Part shown: piece after piece, positions 33,040-41,515 of the stretch
Layout: each line of letters opens with the position of its first letter
How positions within the stretch are numbered: the first letter of the stretch is position 1
Source of the DNA: Wolfiporia cocos
Taxonomy: Eukaryota > Basidiomycota > Agaricomycetes > Polyporales > Phaeolaceae
Assembly: GCA_029448655.1 (NCBI GenBank)
Contig: JACCLO010000064.1
Location: forward strand, 1 to 64,000
Reading direction: 5' to 3'
DNA length: 64,000 bases
The notes under the pieces: generated by a model
Database searches by the model: none
Told to the model about the DNA's origin: nothing
Seen by the model: only the letters and a program-made list of their open reading frames with translations
Program-made: the position numbers and the translations under genes

Positions 33040-34140
33040 TGTCACAGATTTATCTGGGGACTTACAGCATTTTTCCTACGATTATAGCACTTTACCTGGG
33101 ATTTATACGTCTACCTACAAGTTATCTACGGGTTAACTCCCATTGCCACACGACAAGCTCTTAAACTGGGCTTATCAACCACATGACTAGCTTACGTAAC
33201 GCTACGGTACAACCATCGTTCCAATAGCAACACTACAGCATACGTCATAAGGTCTCGCCACGTCAGGAGCAAGACCAGCCACCGTCATAGATCTTAGATC
33301 ATAATGATAGGCCGGCGCGGCACGCTCGCATAATAATGTCCACAGTTACAAACAGTGCCTCGCGGGCCTTGTACTATTGGGTCGGCCTTCCCGGCTTCCC
33401 ACCGCCATAAGATCCTTGATCACAATGGCACCTCAGGCGCGCCACGCCTTCGCATAATAATGGCAACACGGCCAAATAGCACTATATTAGCATCAAGGCA
33501 ATATCGCTATAGGCTCGGCCTTCTCGGCCATCTCACGGACTCGGCGTTCTCCAAGTCCCGGGCTTCTGCCATCACGGCGCTGCCCAAACACCGGTCCTCG
33601 CCTCACGGCTAAGACCAATACATGCCCCGGTAACCATCCGGACCGGGCTGTAACACATGCCACGGTACTACCCGTCCAATGGCATAACGACCTCGGCGTC
33701 TCGCCTTGGTCATCCAACGAAGCACGGCCAATCGCCATTATGCCGCAAGGTATCCGGCAACCGGCTTCACCTATACCCGGGCTGCGCCCGCGTTAGTATC
33801 ACAGATAAGACATAATCCCTCTATTACGATTGGGTCGGCCATTAGGGCCTTCCACGGCCATTCTAGATAGAGTAACTAAACATCAGATAAGATAAAGCTT
33901 CGCCACTTGGCAAAGCCACATAACCCGGTAAGGCAACCGCTAGCTAGTAGCACGTGCCCTCCCGACACAATGTATATAAGTAGGAGCCAAGCGCTCTTTA
34001 ACTTCAGTTCTATTCTTCTCGGCGTACGCCGTAGAAGAACCTCCTACCTCCTACTGCGTCTGATAACCTCTTCCTCACCTAAGTCGCCTAGTTCATCGCA
34101 GGATACTGGCTTGGTGAGTCCCACAGAGCCATCTGTGTCA
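33040..34140 (+). repeat. 3' LTR of the LARD (1101 bp)
   Basis: TGTCACAGATTTATC...CCATCTGTGTCA, immediately preceded by the purine tract at 33028-33037. Pairs with 28045-29137. Confidence 0.92.
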
Positions 34141-34145
34141 CGGGT

Positions 34146-35142
34146 GACCTTCGAGATAATGTTGCCATTCTTCTAATGCTCGAATTATGGCTAGCATCTC
34201 TTTGTCATAAATTTTGTAGTTCCGTTCCGGGGCAGTCATGCCTGTGGAATAGAAGGCGCAAGGATTCCATTTCCAACTATCTGGTGACCATTGCGTTAGG
34301 ACTGCTCCAGTCGCAAAGTCTGATGTGTTGGCTTCTATACGGAATTTCTGAATTTTGTCCGGAATATGTAAGATGGGGGCAGTTGTAAAGGCCGCCTTGA
34401 GCTTTTGGAAAGCTTCTTCCTGTGCTTCATCCCAATGCCATTTCTCCGACTTCTTCATGAGTGTTGTCAGGGGTTTCACAATTTTCAAGAAGTCCTGAAT
34501 AAACCGCCGATAGAAGTTCGCAAAGCCTAAAAAGGCTTGAACTTCCTTCACCTTGGTTGGGGTCAGCCAATCTAATACTCCTGATAGTTTCGAGGGGTCC
34601 ATTTCGACTCTGCCCTTAGAAATTATCATACCCAAATAGTCGATGCTACTTTTTTCAAAGAAGCATTTCTCGGGTTTGGCATATAGATCATTGTCCCGCA
34701 GCCTTTTCAGGACTGCCTTGGTGATTTTGCGGTGTTCCGCTAAGTCGTTGCCAAAGATCAGTATGTCGTCCAGATAGACTATGACTTTTCCGGTGGCAAT
34801 GAAATCCTTTAGGACGTCGTTCATCATTGCTTGGAAAGTCCCTGGCACGTTCTTGAAACCGAAATACATAACCATGGCTTCGTACAACCCCTGTTTAGTA
34901 ATGAATGCTGTTTTCCATTCATCACCTTCCTTGATACGGACGTTGTTGTAACCCCATCTCAGGTCGATCTTAGTAAAGATCGATGCACCTGAGAGTTGGT
35001 TGATAAGGTCCGATATCTGGGGTATAGGGTACTTGTTATCCACAGTTATTTCGTTCAGCTTCCTGTAATTGATTACCATGCACAAGGTTCCATCTTTCTT
35101 GGCAACGAAAAATACTGGGCTGGCCATAGGGGAGCTTGAATC
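34146..35142 (-). CDS. Gypsy-1 reverse transcriptase and RNase H start
   Basis: Frame with RT motifs MASPVFFVAKKDGTLCMVIN, KIDLRWGYNNVRI, the catalytic VYLDDILIF and YLGMIISKG, then the RNase H start (FRIEANTSDFATGAVL; note N where D is usual in the D-x-SDFA motif) to RALEEWQHYLEGHP, where the LARD inserted. Continues at 28039 after excision. In frame with the upstream protease ORF except for the TGA at 35143-35145. Confidence 0.93.
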
Positions 35143-36081
35143 TCAGATGTAGCCTTTTCGCTTTTCTTCAGCGATCCAGTCACGGAGGGAATTTTCTTCC
35201 TTTGGCAAGAGGGAATATGGTTTGGCCAGTGTTGGCAATGGAGTGCCTTCGATTAAATTGATGGCATGATCATATGGCTTACGTGTTGGCATCCTTTCGG
35301 ATGCTTTTTGCGAAAATACCATTGGGCCGAATTCCCAATATTCCTTAGGCACAAGCTGCTTCCATTTTTCGGTTGCAGCTTCTGGTCTGTTCTGGTGGAT
35401 TTCTCCTACCATTCCCATGAGGAGTCCCAATTCCTCATTGGACAGGGTACCGATCCACTTGATAAATGGATCATCAGGGTTTCCATCTCCAATCGTGTCT
35501 AGCGCAGAATCCCAAATGTTGCTGATGTTATTATTGTCCTCTTCGTCATCGGGTGCAACTTCTTCCGAATCAGGGGACGATTCTGAGGCTTCTGGGCATG
35601 CAGACCCACATCGATATACCAGACTGCCAGAGTTCCAGTCCATAGTGGGGTTATGTTTAATTAACCAGTCATATCCTAGGATAAGGTCGTGGTTGTGGAT
35701 TTTCATGATGGTAAGGAATACCTTTTCCTTGTGCTCGCCATGTTGCATGAATCCTTTAACTGACTTATTGATGAGACCATTTTTGTTGTATGATCCATCT
35801 GCATTATGAATCCAAAAAGGGTCTTTCTTATCGTGGGTGACTAGACGATGTTTGTCAACAAAGTCTGAGTTGATGACTGATAACGTTGCTCCACTATCGA
35901 TTAAAGCCAAGCCTTGCACTTTCTGACCATAGACCCACAAGTCAACCCAGATCTGGAAAGATCGGGACTTATCACATGCATGATTCTTGTAATAGTGATA
36001 TAAATTTTCACAATTTTTTACAAGCAGGTCAGCAGTACAGGCAACTATACTAGTACACAGCACACATAGGCAAGGATTCAC
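35143..36081 (-). CDS. Gypsy-1 protease and RT N-terminus, ends at a premature TGA
   Basis: Retropepsin motif ALIDSGATLSVINSDFV (active-site DSG) and the second protease strand HDLILGYDWL; then an acidic linker and the RT-preceding block MPTRKPYDHAINLIEGTPLP. The frame stops at TGA (35143-35145), where relatives usually have an Arg codon before DSSSPMASP; a CGA-to-TGA transition explains it. Two of four cysteines lie in an N-terminal extension of unclear role. Confidence 0.88.
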   Translation of the reverse strand: MNPCLCVLCTSIVACTADLLVKNCENLYHYYKNHACDKSRSFQIWVDLWVYGQKVQGLALIDSGATLSVINSDFVDKHRLVTHDKKDPFWIHNADGSYNKNGLINKSVKGFMQHGEHKEKVFLTIMKIHNHDLILGYDWLIKHNPTMDWNSGSLVYRCGSACPEASESSPDSEEVAPDDEEDNNNISNIWDSALDTIGDGNPDDPFIKWIGTLSNEELGLLMGMVGEIHQNRPEAATEKWKQLVPKEYWEFGPMVFSQKASERMPTRKPYDHAINLIEGTPLPTLAKPYSLLPKEENSLRDWIAEEKRKGYI

Positions 36082-36463
36082 ATGTGCTGAAGGCGAAAAT
36101 TCGACTCGCTAGCTGGATGGTCAGGAGTTTTCTGGGCAACTGAATGCCATGGGATAATGGTAGTGCCCCAATTCGGTGGCTGACCAATTGGGGCTGTTGA
36201 TGGAGCCGGTGTACTGGCCAGTGGTTCCTCTACCTCCGTGATGCGCACGGATGAATGGGCGGTGGAGTTGCCCATGGAGTTGTCACTGTCATCTGGGATC
36301 CACATCTCTGTTGTGGTGACCTGGACCATGTGACCTTTGCCATGAGGTGTGGGGGGGTTGCCGCTAGTAGATTTCTGAGCCCCCTTATTGTCCACCTTGG
36401 ATGCTGGCACCCTCCAATTGCATCACCCCTCCATGTTTGTGCAGTCCTTCCGGCCGCAGCTCT
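36078..36463 (-). pseudogene. Gypsy-1 gag/pol linker remnant
   Basis: Minus-strand frames rich in Ser/Thr/Pro (for example STAPIGQPPNWGTTI) and a Cys pair CKSCGRKDCTN near 36440-36475, perhaps a decayed zinc knuckle. The reading is broken by stops and ends at the TRIM insertion. Assigned to gag only by position. Confidence 0.4.
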
Positions 36464-36469
36464 TGCATG

Positions 36470-36723
36470 TGTCACAGATAATGCGAAAGCATAATATCAT
36501 AGACGTTACGGAGCAATAACTAGGGTACATTACCCGTACGTGGCGCCGGCATACATGGCCTACACCATAGAGTGTCTAATAGGCGCCGAGCGTGGGAATA
36601 TGAACTGCAGATATAGCTGGACCCTCGATAGCAGCATGAGCTGTTATCGTAGCCCTTTTGGGGGAGTGGCTATTATGCCACTCATAAGCACGTTGCATTG
36701 GGTCCGCAGCGCGTCTTGTGATA
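36470..36723 (+). repeat. left LTR of the TRIM
   Basis: Carries two hairpins: GATAGCAGC...GCTGTTATC (about 36627-36648) and GAGTGGC...GCCACTC (about 36665-36683). Relatives at 13514, 21942 and 52073 keep the GCCCTTTTGG motif beside the second hairpin. Confidence 0.8.
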
Positions 36724-37136
36724 TAATAACAGCTCACCCGGTCGCCGGTTCGAACCTGGGTGGTGGCAAATATTTCCACTGCCTGGGGCGCTTCCGAACC
36801 ACTGGCGGCCTGAGGGAAAAGTACCCACCACGTGACCCCCTGTACTCAGGGGCCCCTCTATAACCGTAAGGTATCAGGGGATAAGATTGGTCAAAGCTTG
36901 CGTGGTAAAAACTACTATTAAATAGCCTTAACCCGCACCCAAAATCCAGGGTGTAAGTCGGGCCTTCAAGAGGTTGGCACACACGTCATAAGCCAAATGG
37001 TATAAGGGATTGGGGGTACCCTTCACCAGGCACAATGACAAAGCATAGTAGAAGTGATACTTAGTACCGGGGGCGGCTTGATGCAGCCTAAGTTATCTCC
37101 TTAACCAGAGACGGTTAATCCTTGAAGTGGGGGTAA

Positions 37137-37390
37137 TGTCACAGATAATGCGAAAGCATAATATCATAGACGTTACGGAGCAATAACTAGGGTACATTAC
37201 CCGTACGTGGCGCCGGCATACATGGCCTACACCATAGAGTGTCTAATAGGCGCCGAGCGTGGGAATATGAACTGCAGATATAGCTGGACCCTCGATAGCA
37301 GCATGAGCTGTTATCGTAGCCCTTTTGGGGGAGTGGCTATTATGCCACTCATAAGCACGTTGCATTGGGTCCGCAGCGCGTCTTGTGATA
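37137..37390 (+). repeat. right LTR of the TRIM
   Basis: Identical to 36470-36723 over 254 bases, implying very recent insertion. Confidence 0.85.
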
Positions 37391-37435
37391 AGTTATCCGT
37401 GTCATACTCGACCACTGAGACTTATGACATGCATG

Positions 37436-37768
37436 GTGACCTGCATCTTATAGGCAGGACATAGCCTGCTCCTCCTCATCAGGAGTATAGGGTTATATTA
37501 GGGGGGTATTCCCCATTGCATGATACACACGGTATTCCATGTCATCCCTAGTGACATAGCCTGGTATTGGGATATTACTAAGGGGTGTGACTTCGGAGAA
37601 CTAGTCCGCTGAGTAACTAGTTTGGACATGCATGTTATGTATGTGTTGTTTGTGTACATGGACGTGTCTATGGGCGGTTACAAGTGTAAGTGTAAATAAG
37701 CTCGTAGAAATGCCAGAAAAATAGGTAAAAATATAGAAAAATTCGTAGAATGTCCCAGATCTGTGACA
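37436..37768 (-). mobile_element. truncated minus-strand LTR
   Basis: Ends ...AGATCTGTGACA at 37768. In sense it starts TGTCACAGATCTGGGACATT and shows T-rich blocks like the solo LTR at 54133. Its sense 3' end (CCCACAG hairpin) is absent, so it is truncated on the left. It might be what remains of the Gypsy-1 5' LTR region, but similarity to the 3' LTR was not evident. Confidence 0.45.
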
Positions 37769-37873
37769 TAGATCAGGAATTTGATAAACCTTATGTTTAG
37801 ATATTGCCTTGTGGTAGCTTTGTTTTGTTGGGAGTATTAGAACAGTTTCTTGGGCTTCTGAGATGTTGTGATA

Positions 37874-38492
37874 TGACACGGTAACCACCATGCTACCTGC
37901 CTAAGCGGGGGAACCCCTATATATCCTATATATCCGCCCTACAGGGCCCCCATCCTCGTAAGGGGAGAACAGGAGGCTGCATCTATTGAGATGCCTCACC
38001 GAATGCCTGAGGTCACAACCCATGAGTGTACCACAATGCCCCCAGACTAGCGAGCAGAGAGTGAAGCAAGAATAATATTGAAAGAGGCCCCCACCCTCAA
38101 GGAGAGAGCAGCGGGCTTGTTGCTAATGCAGTTCGCTGTTACACTCAAGCCAGGCAGCAGAGGGTTTTGAGAGGTTGCCAGGGGACACACCCCCTAGGCT
38201 GAGATACTAAGTCTGAGGAGTACCTCAGACGTCACCAAGTATATATACATGCAGCAACTCCCTAACTACCTAACTGCCTTGCCCTAAAGGTGTGGTCTGT
38301 GTGCAGTCAAGTCATGTGCTACAATACAAGGTGACGTTGTTACCTAGTGATGACGAAAGACCGTGATGTAGCTAGATAAGATAAAGCATTTATCTACCTA
38401 TGCACGTGCTGTCCTACGAGCGGCTAAAAACCAGCATTTTGGCATAAAAACATGGAAAAATGGGGAAAATGACGCCACAATTTCTTGTGACA
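37874..38492 (-). mobile_element. LTR (619 bp) of the LTR F family
   Basis: TGACACGGTAACC...TTTCTTGTGACA. Parallels 19674-20276 through shared blocks (GGGGAGAACAGGA, CCCATGAGTGTACC, CCCCCAGACTAGC, TTATCTACCTATGCA). Contains the hairpin CTGAGGAGTACCTCAG. Flanks TGATA and CATTA do not match, so the TSD is lost or the copy is rearranged. Confidence 0.8.
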
Positions 38493-38749
38493 CATTAATG
38501 TGGGGTGGTTATAGGATTTGGGTAGAACTGGTTTGTCTTTGGATTGAACTGTATGAGGTGTGAACTGATTTGAAGTGATTACAACTGGTTCTAATTCCTG
38601 ACAGAGATGACTTACCAGTGCTGGAGCAGTGCTGGAGGTACTTGCCAATCAAGGAAGGATCTGATCTCTGTAGATAAGTGCTGATAATATCAACAGCAGA
38701 GTAGCATTCAATCGCCACTCTGAAGGTATCTTATCAATGTCAGTCAAAC

Positions 38750-39376
38750 TAGGTGATGTGCCAGGCCTGGCTTGAGGCCAGAGCCAAGCTGGGCCAAGCC
38801 CTACTTGGGCTGGGGTGAGCTAGGCTTTACAACATGGCTTGAGATGGCCCAGGGCCCAGCTTGTATCTCAGGCTGAGCCAGGCTGAGCTGTTGAGCCCCA
38901 GCCTGGTGACCTTAATGGCTACAATGTCTGGCAACTACAATATAAGATTGTACAGGATAGTAGTATGCTTAACTAAACTATAGTATTATATGCTGTTCAT
39001 TTCAGACTACATAAAAAGCCAATAAGTCATGTCCTTAATGTTGAAGCCTGCCACTCACCATTGGGCACCTATACAATACCCCATATGGCAGGTGCACTAC
39101 TGAATGCCATGCTGGTGGAAGGTTATTTTGACACTTAATACCACTATAATTTGTAGGCCTCAATGTTCCTTTTCATCAAGGAACAATTGAAAATGGTGTA
39201 TTTCAAACTTTCAAGGCTATAGTGATGACTATCCTAGCAGTGGTAGGCCCCAGCTTGGCCCTGGCCCAGGCTGGGCCAAGCTGTGAGCTGTCAGTGAGGG
39301 CCCGGCCTGAGGTTTTGAAAAGCGGTGGGCCATCAAAGCCAGGGCTTTTGGGCTGGGCTGGGCCTGCACATCACTA
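38750..39376 (+). mobile_element. hAT-like MITE copy 2 (about 627 bp)
   Basis: TAGGTGATGTGCCAGGCC...GGGCCTGCACATCACTA with near-matching 8-bp flanks (AGTCAAAC and AGTCAAAT, overlapping the terminal TAG). Same internal order as copies 1 and 3 and without the LTR insertions. Confidence 0.82.
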
Positions 39377-39649
39377 GTCAAATTCAATGTGTGACTGGGA
39401 AACTAATCATCAGACTGGTATAGAATTGTTGTTTGGTAGTCAGGCTGGCATATGAATTGCAAAGTGCTGTTGCAGCTTACCTATGTGGATATACTATAGC
39501 CTGTGGCATATGCCACACAATGTGGTGCACACCTAGAGGCCTCAGAACCATCATGTAGAATCACAATGTACAAAATAAGTGGTATACATGATGTTGAGAA
39601 TGCTCAAACTACAAAAATCTGAGCACATCTGAGAAGCTGTGTATATTGC

Positions 39650-40048
39650 TCAAAGTGGTGCAAAGCCATTCTTGCTGAGCAGGTCATCCAGATTGTCAAC
39701 TCTGTCCTCATCCAGACCCAAATCCCCATCCTTGTCTTTATAATTTTCTGCCCTGTTTCCCTCTTCATCTTCACACTGCTCGTCCACTTCATCCTCAGCA
39801 ACTTGATACCTATAGTCCAGCTCCTCCTCAATAAGCTTCATATCTGAAGGGATGGCGCTCCTGGACCATGCACGGGATGCCATGCACGGCCAGGAACAGG
39901 TGTCCCCAAGGGACCAGACGGCCCGCACGGCCGGTGCCCTGCCTCGATTGTCTTTGGCCGTTCCAGCTCGCGCGTGGCTGCGGCTGCAATATAAATGTGC
40001 CATAGACTTTAGACACATGTAAGAATACCAGGGCACGATCAAACACAC
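39650..40048 (-). CDS. acidic-tailed hypothetical ORF, minus strand
   Basis: 132 codons whose C-terminus is strongly acidic (KLIEEELDYRYQVAEDEVDE ... DGDLGLDEDRVDNLDDLLSK) and ends GFAPL. The upstream half is Arg/Cys-rich and may be non-coding. Could be the last exon of a decayed transposon gene. No family recognised. Confidence 0.3.
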   Translation of the reverse strand: MCLIVPWYSYMCLKSMAHLYCSRSHARAGTAKDNRGRAPAVRAVWSLGDTCSWPCMASRAWSRSAIPSDMKLIEEELDYRYQVAEDEVDEQCEDEEGNRAENYKDKDGDLGLDEDRVDNLDDLLSKNGFAPL

Positions 40049-40149
40049 ACCAAAACGACACAGAACACACCACAGAAAGCCAGCTGGTAGGCAGAATGCC
40101 CATCTGAGGTAGTTCAGCCACAGCTTGACCGATCATGATCGGCCTCGAT

Positions 40150-40796
40150 CATACTCGTACAGTGAACCTTCGCTGGCTCATGCACAATCTGAAATGTCGC
40201 AAAAGCCCTGCGGGCACTATCTGGCTGCTCATCCAGTCAAAACAGGTGCCATCTGACGCTTCCCTAGGCTCTCTAGCCTAGCCAGGTCTGGCCCAACCCC
40301 AACTGCCTTCCTATAGCTTTTTCCATGTCTTTTCTCTCCAACCTCGGTGCACCACCCTAGATCTACAGGTGATCGGTCTCATAAAATAATTTGCTTGTGT
40401 TTCAGGACAGTCTTCACCATCTCAGGGTTCGTCTCTGGATTGTCTAGCTTGTAGGGTGCACACTCGAAATTTTAGGACACTTAAAATGTTGTAGAAAATT
40501 TCGTGGCTCTCCATGTATTTAGGCGATGTGTAGATACGAGCAAATCATCGAATTCCACCCAGACGAAGTCAGACGAAGGGCTGCGCTCGAGGCGTACGCT
40601 TAGGACTTAGGAAATCGGTCACAAACATTTTCGAGTCAATGTCTATTATTTCCACTTTATTCGACGCACCGCCGCAGTTCTAAATCGCTACAGGCTACGT
40701 TCAACCGGTAAAACTACTCGACATCAACCCCTCGAACACCTCGCCTATCTCGGCACATCCAGACCTGCCCGGAGAACCCGAGAGAAAATATTTTTC
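40150..40796. other. 650 bases without a recognisable gene
   Basis: Short frames only, for example LEHLAYLGTSRPARR near 40735-40780, which cannot be assigned. Ends at an LTR remnant. Confidence 0.35.
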
Positions 40797-41161
40797 TGAC
40801 AACAGCGGTATGTGCAGTCTTGCACCACAGACTAGCGAGTATAGAATAGTAGTGTTGCCAAGACGCAGGCGGGCGCACACGCAGAGGTAGTGAGGATTGA
40901 CCTGGTTGCCAAGAATAGTAGAACTGAGGTTGTAAGACCTCAGCTCGCGCTATATGTACATACAGGGGGACACACTGTGTCTACCCTAAAGAGGTGGCCT
41001 GTGCACTACCTAAGGTGAGTCACATGGGTGGCACTACTGTAAGTATGGGCGCATGACTGTTAAGGTATCAGGGAATTCTAGCTAAACCTTATCAAACCTA
41101 AGACAAACAATAACAAGTCATGTGATATCTATAAGAGCCTTACCCGAGGCAGTCTGTGACA
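40797..41161 (-). mobile_element. LTR remnant (365 bp), F-like
   Basis: TGACAACAGCGG...CAGTCTGTGACA with the block CACAGACTAGCGAG and hairpin CTGAGGTTGTAAGACCTCAG (about 40930-40950) as in other LTRs of the window. Its sense 3' end lacks the CCCACAG hairpin. No TSD found. Confidence 0.6.
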
Positions 41162-41166
41162 CTCTC

Positions 41167-41515
41167 AACCTCCTCTCTGCTCATGGCACCCAGTATGCTT
41201 ATGCCCTCCATGACATGGCCAGGGCAGCTTCACTCATATTTATCACTTCAATCATGCCTCTGCTGTCATGTCATGCCGCTTCAATTACATCACTGAACAT
41301 GTGTTCATATTGAGGTTTTTCTATCAACTCCTCTGCCCCTTGTATTCCAACCAGGTCATCCTGAATGGCCAGGACAATTTCTCTTTCATGGTTTTGGAGA
41401 GTTTTGTCAAAGGACTAGGGATCCCCAGATTGATCGACAAAGACTTGTATTGGAATCGTATACTCACGTTGCCATCAGCAGCTCTTGATTTCTTAACCCT
41501 TCATCCCATCCACTT
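41167..41515 (+). pseudogene. unknown ORF, first part, interrupted by a MITE
   Basis: A plus-strand reading with few stops contains YITEHVFILRFFYQLLCPLY and NGQDNFSFMVLESFVKGLGI, ending LTLHPIHF at the MITE junction. After removing MITE copy 3 it continues SPWLFSRATQVGE (43264-43311), and after removing Gypsy-2 GLLIYWCLLPEN (51790 onward). Unknown protein, possibly transposon-derived; its interest is that three insertions share one coding host. Confidence 0.4.

Larger units (their letters stand above)
28045..34140 (+). mobile_element. complete LARD-type LTR retrotransposon (6096 bp), TSD CGGGT
   Basis: Large retrotransposon derivative: LTRs at 28045-29137 and 33040-34140, nearly identical over most of their length, around a 3902-bp interior with no frame longer than about 125 codons and no retroviral domain. 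Flanked by CGGGT at 28040-28044 and 34141-34145. A polypurine tract (AAAGCGGGG) ends two bases before the 3' LTR. LTR tips (TGTCACAG, GGTGAGTCCCACAG, TGTGTCA) match those of Gypsy-1 relatives, so enzymes of such an element probably mobilised it. A tRNA-complementary primer site was not identified with confidence. Confidence 0.9.
23230..36463 (-). mobile_element. Gypsy-1: chromovirus with C-terminal dUTPase, carrying nested insertions
   Basis: Minus-strand Ty3/Gypsy element. From its 5' side (high coordinates): gag remnant, protease, RT, RNase H, integrase with H2C2 finger, chromodomain, dUTPase, a polypurine tract (GAAGAGGGGGTAA in sense) and the 3' LTR (23230-24617). Three later insertions lie inside: a solo LTR in its 3' LTR (23417-24289), a solo LTR in pol (27066-27956) and a complete LARD (28045-34140). 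Removing the pol insertions at their TSDs restores pol apart from in-frame TGA codons. The 5' LTR and most of gag are missing; a TRIM sits where gag should begin. Confidence 0.88.
36470..37429 (+). mobile_element. TRIM: miniature LTR element with identical 254-bp repeats
   Basis: A 254-bp segment (TGTCACAGATAATGCG...GTCTTGTGATA) occurs twice, at 36470-36723 and 37137-37390, without a difference that I can see, around a 413-bp interior. A purine tract (TGAAGTGGGGGTAA) directly precedes the second copy, as in LTR elements. TGCATG flanks at 36464-36469 and 37430-37435 may be the TSD, but the last 39 bases of the right side are not in the left repeat, so the exact right end is uncertain. Interior has no ORF of note; GGTTCGAACC lies at 36749-36758. 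Confidence 0.78.

Noticed and set aside
36735..36775. Possible tRNA gene around GGTTCGAACC
   Set aside because: Only the B-box is good; the flanking bases do not form a 5-bp T stem, and no acceptor or anticodon stem can be drawn. Kept only as a promoter-like box.
37436..37768. This segment as the 5' LTR of Gypsy-1
   Set aside because: Position would fit, but its sequence resembles the 54133 LTR more than the Gypsy-1 3' LTR, and its sense 3' end is missing.
37869..38497. TSD around the 37874-38492 LTR
   Set aside because: Flanks TGATA and CATTA do not match, so no duplication is claimed although the LTR ends are good.
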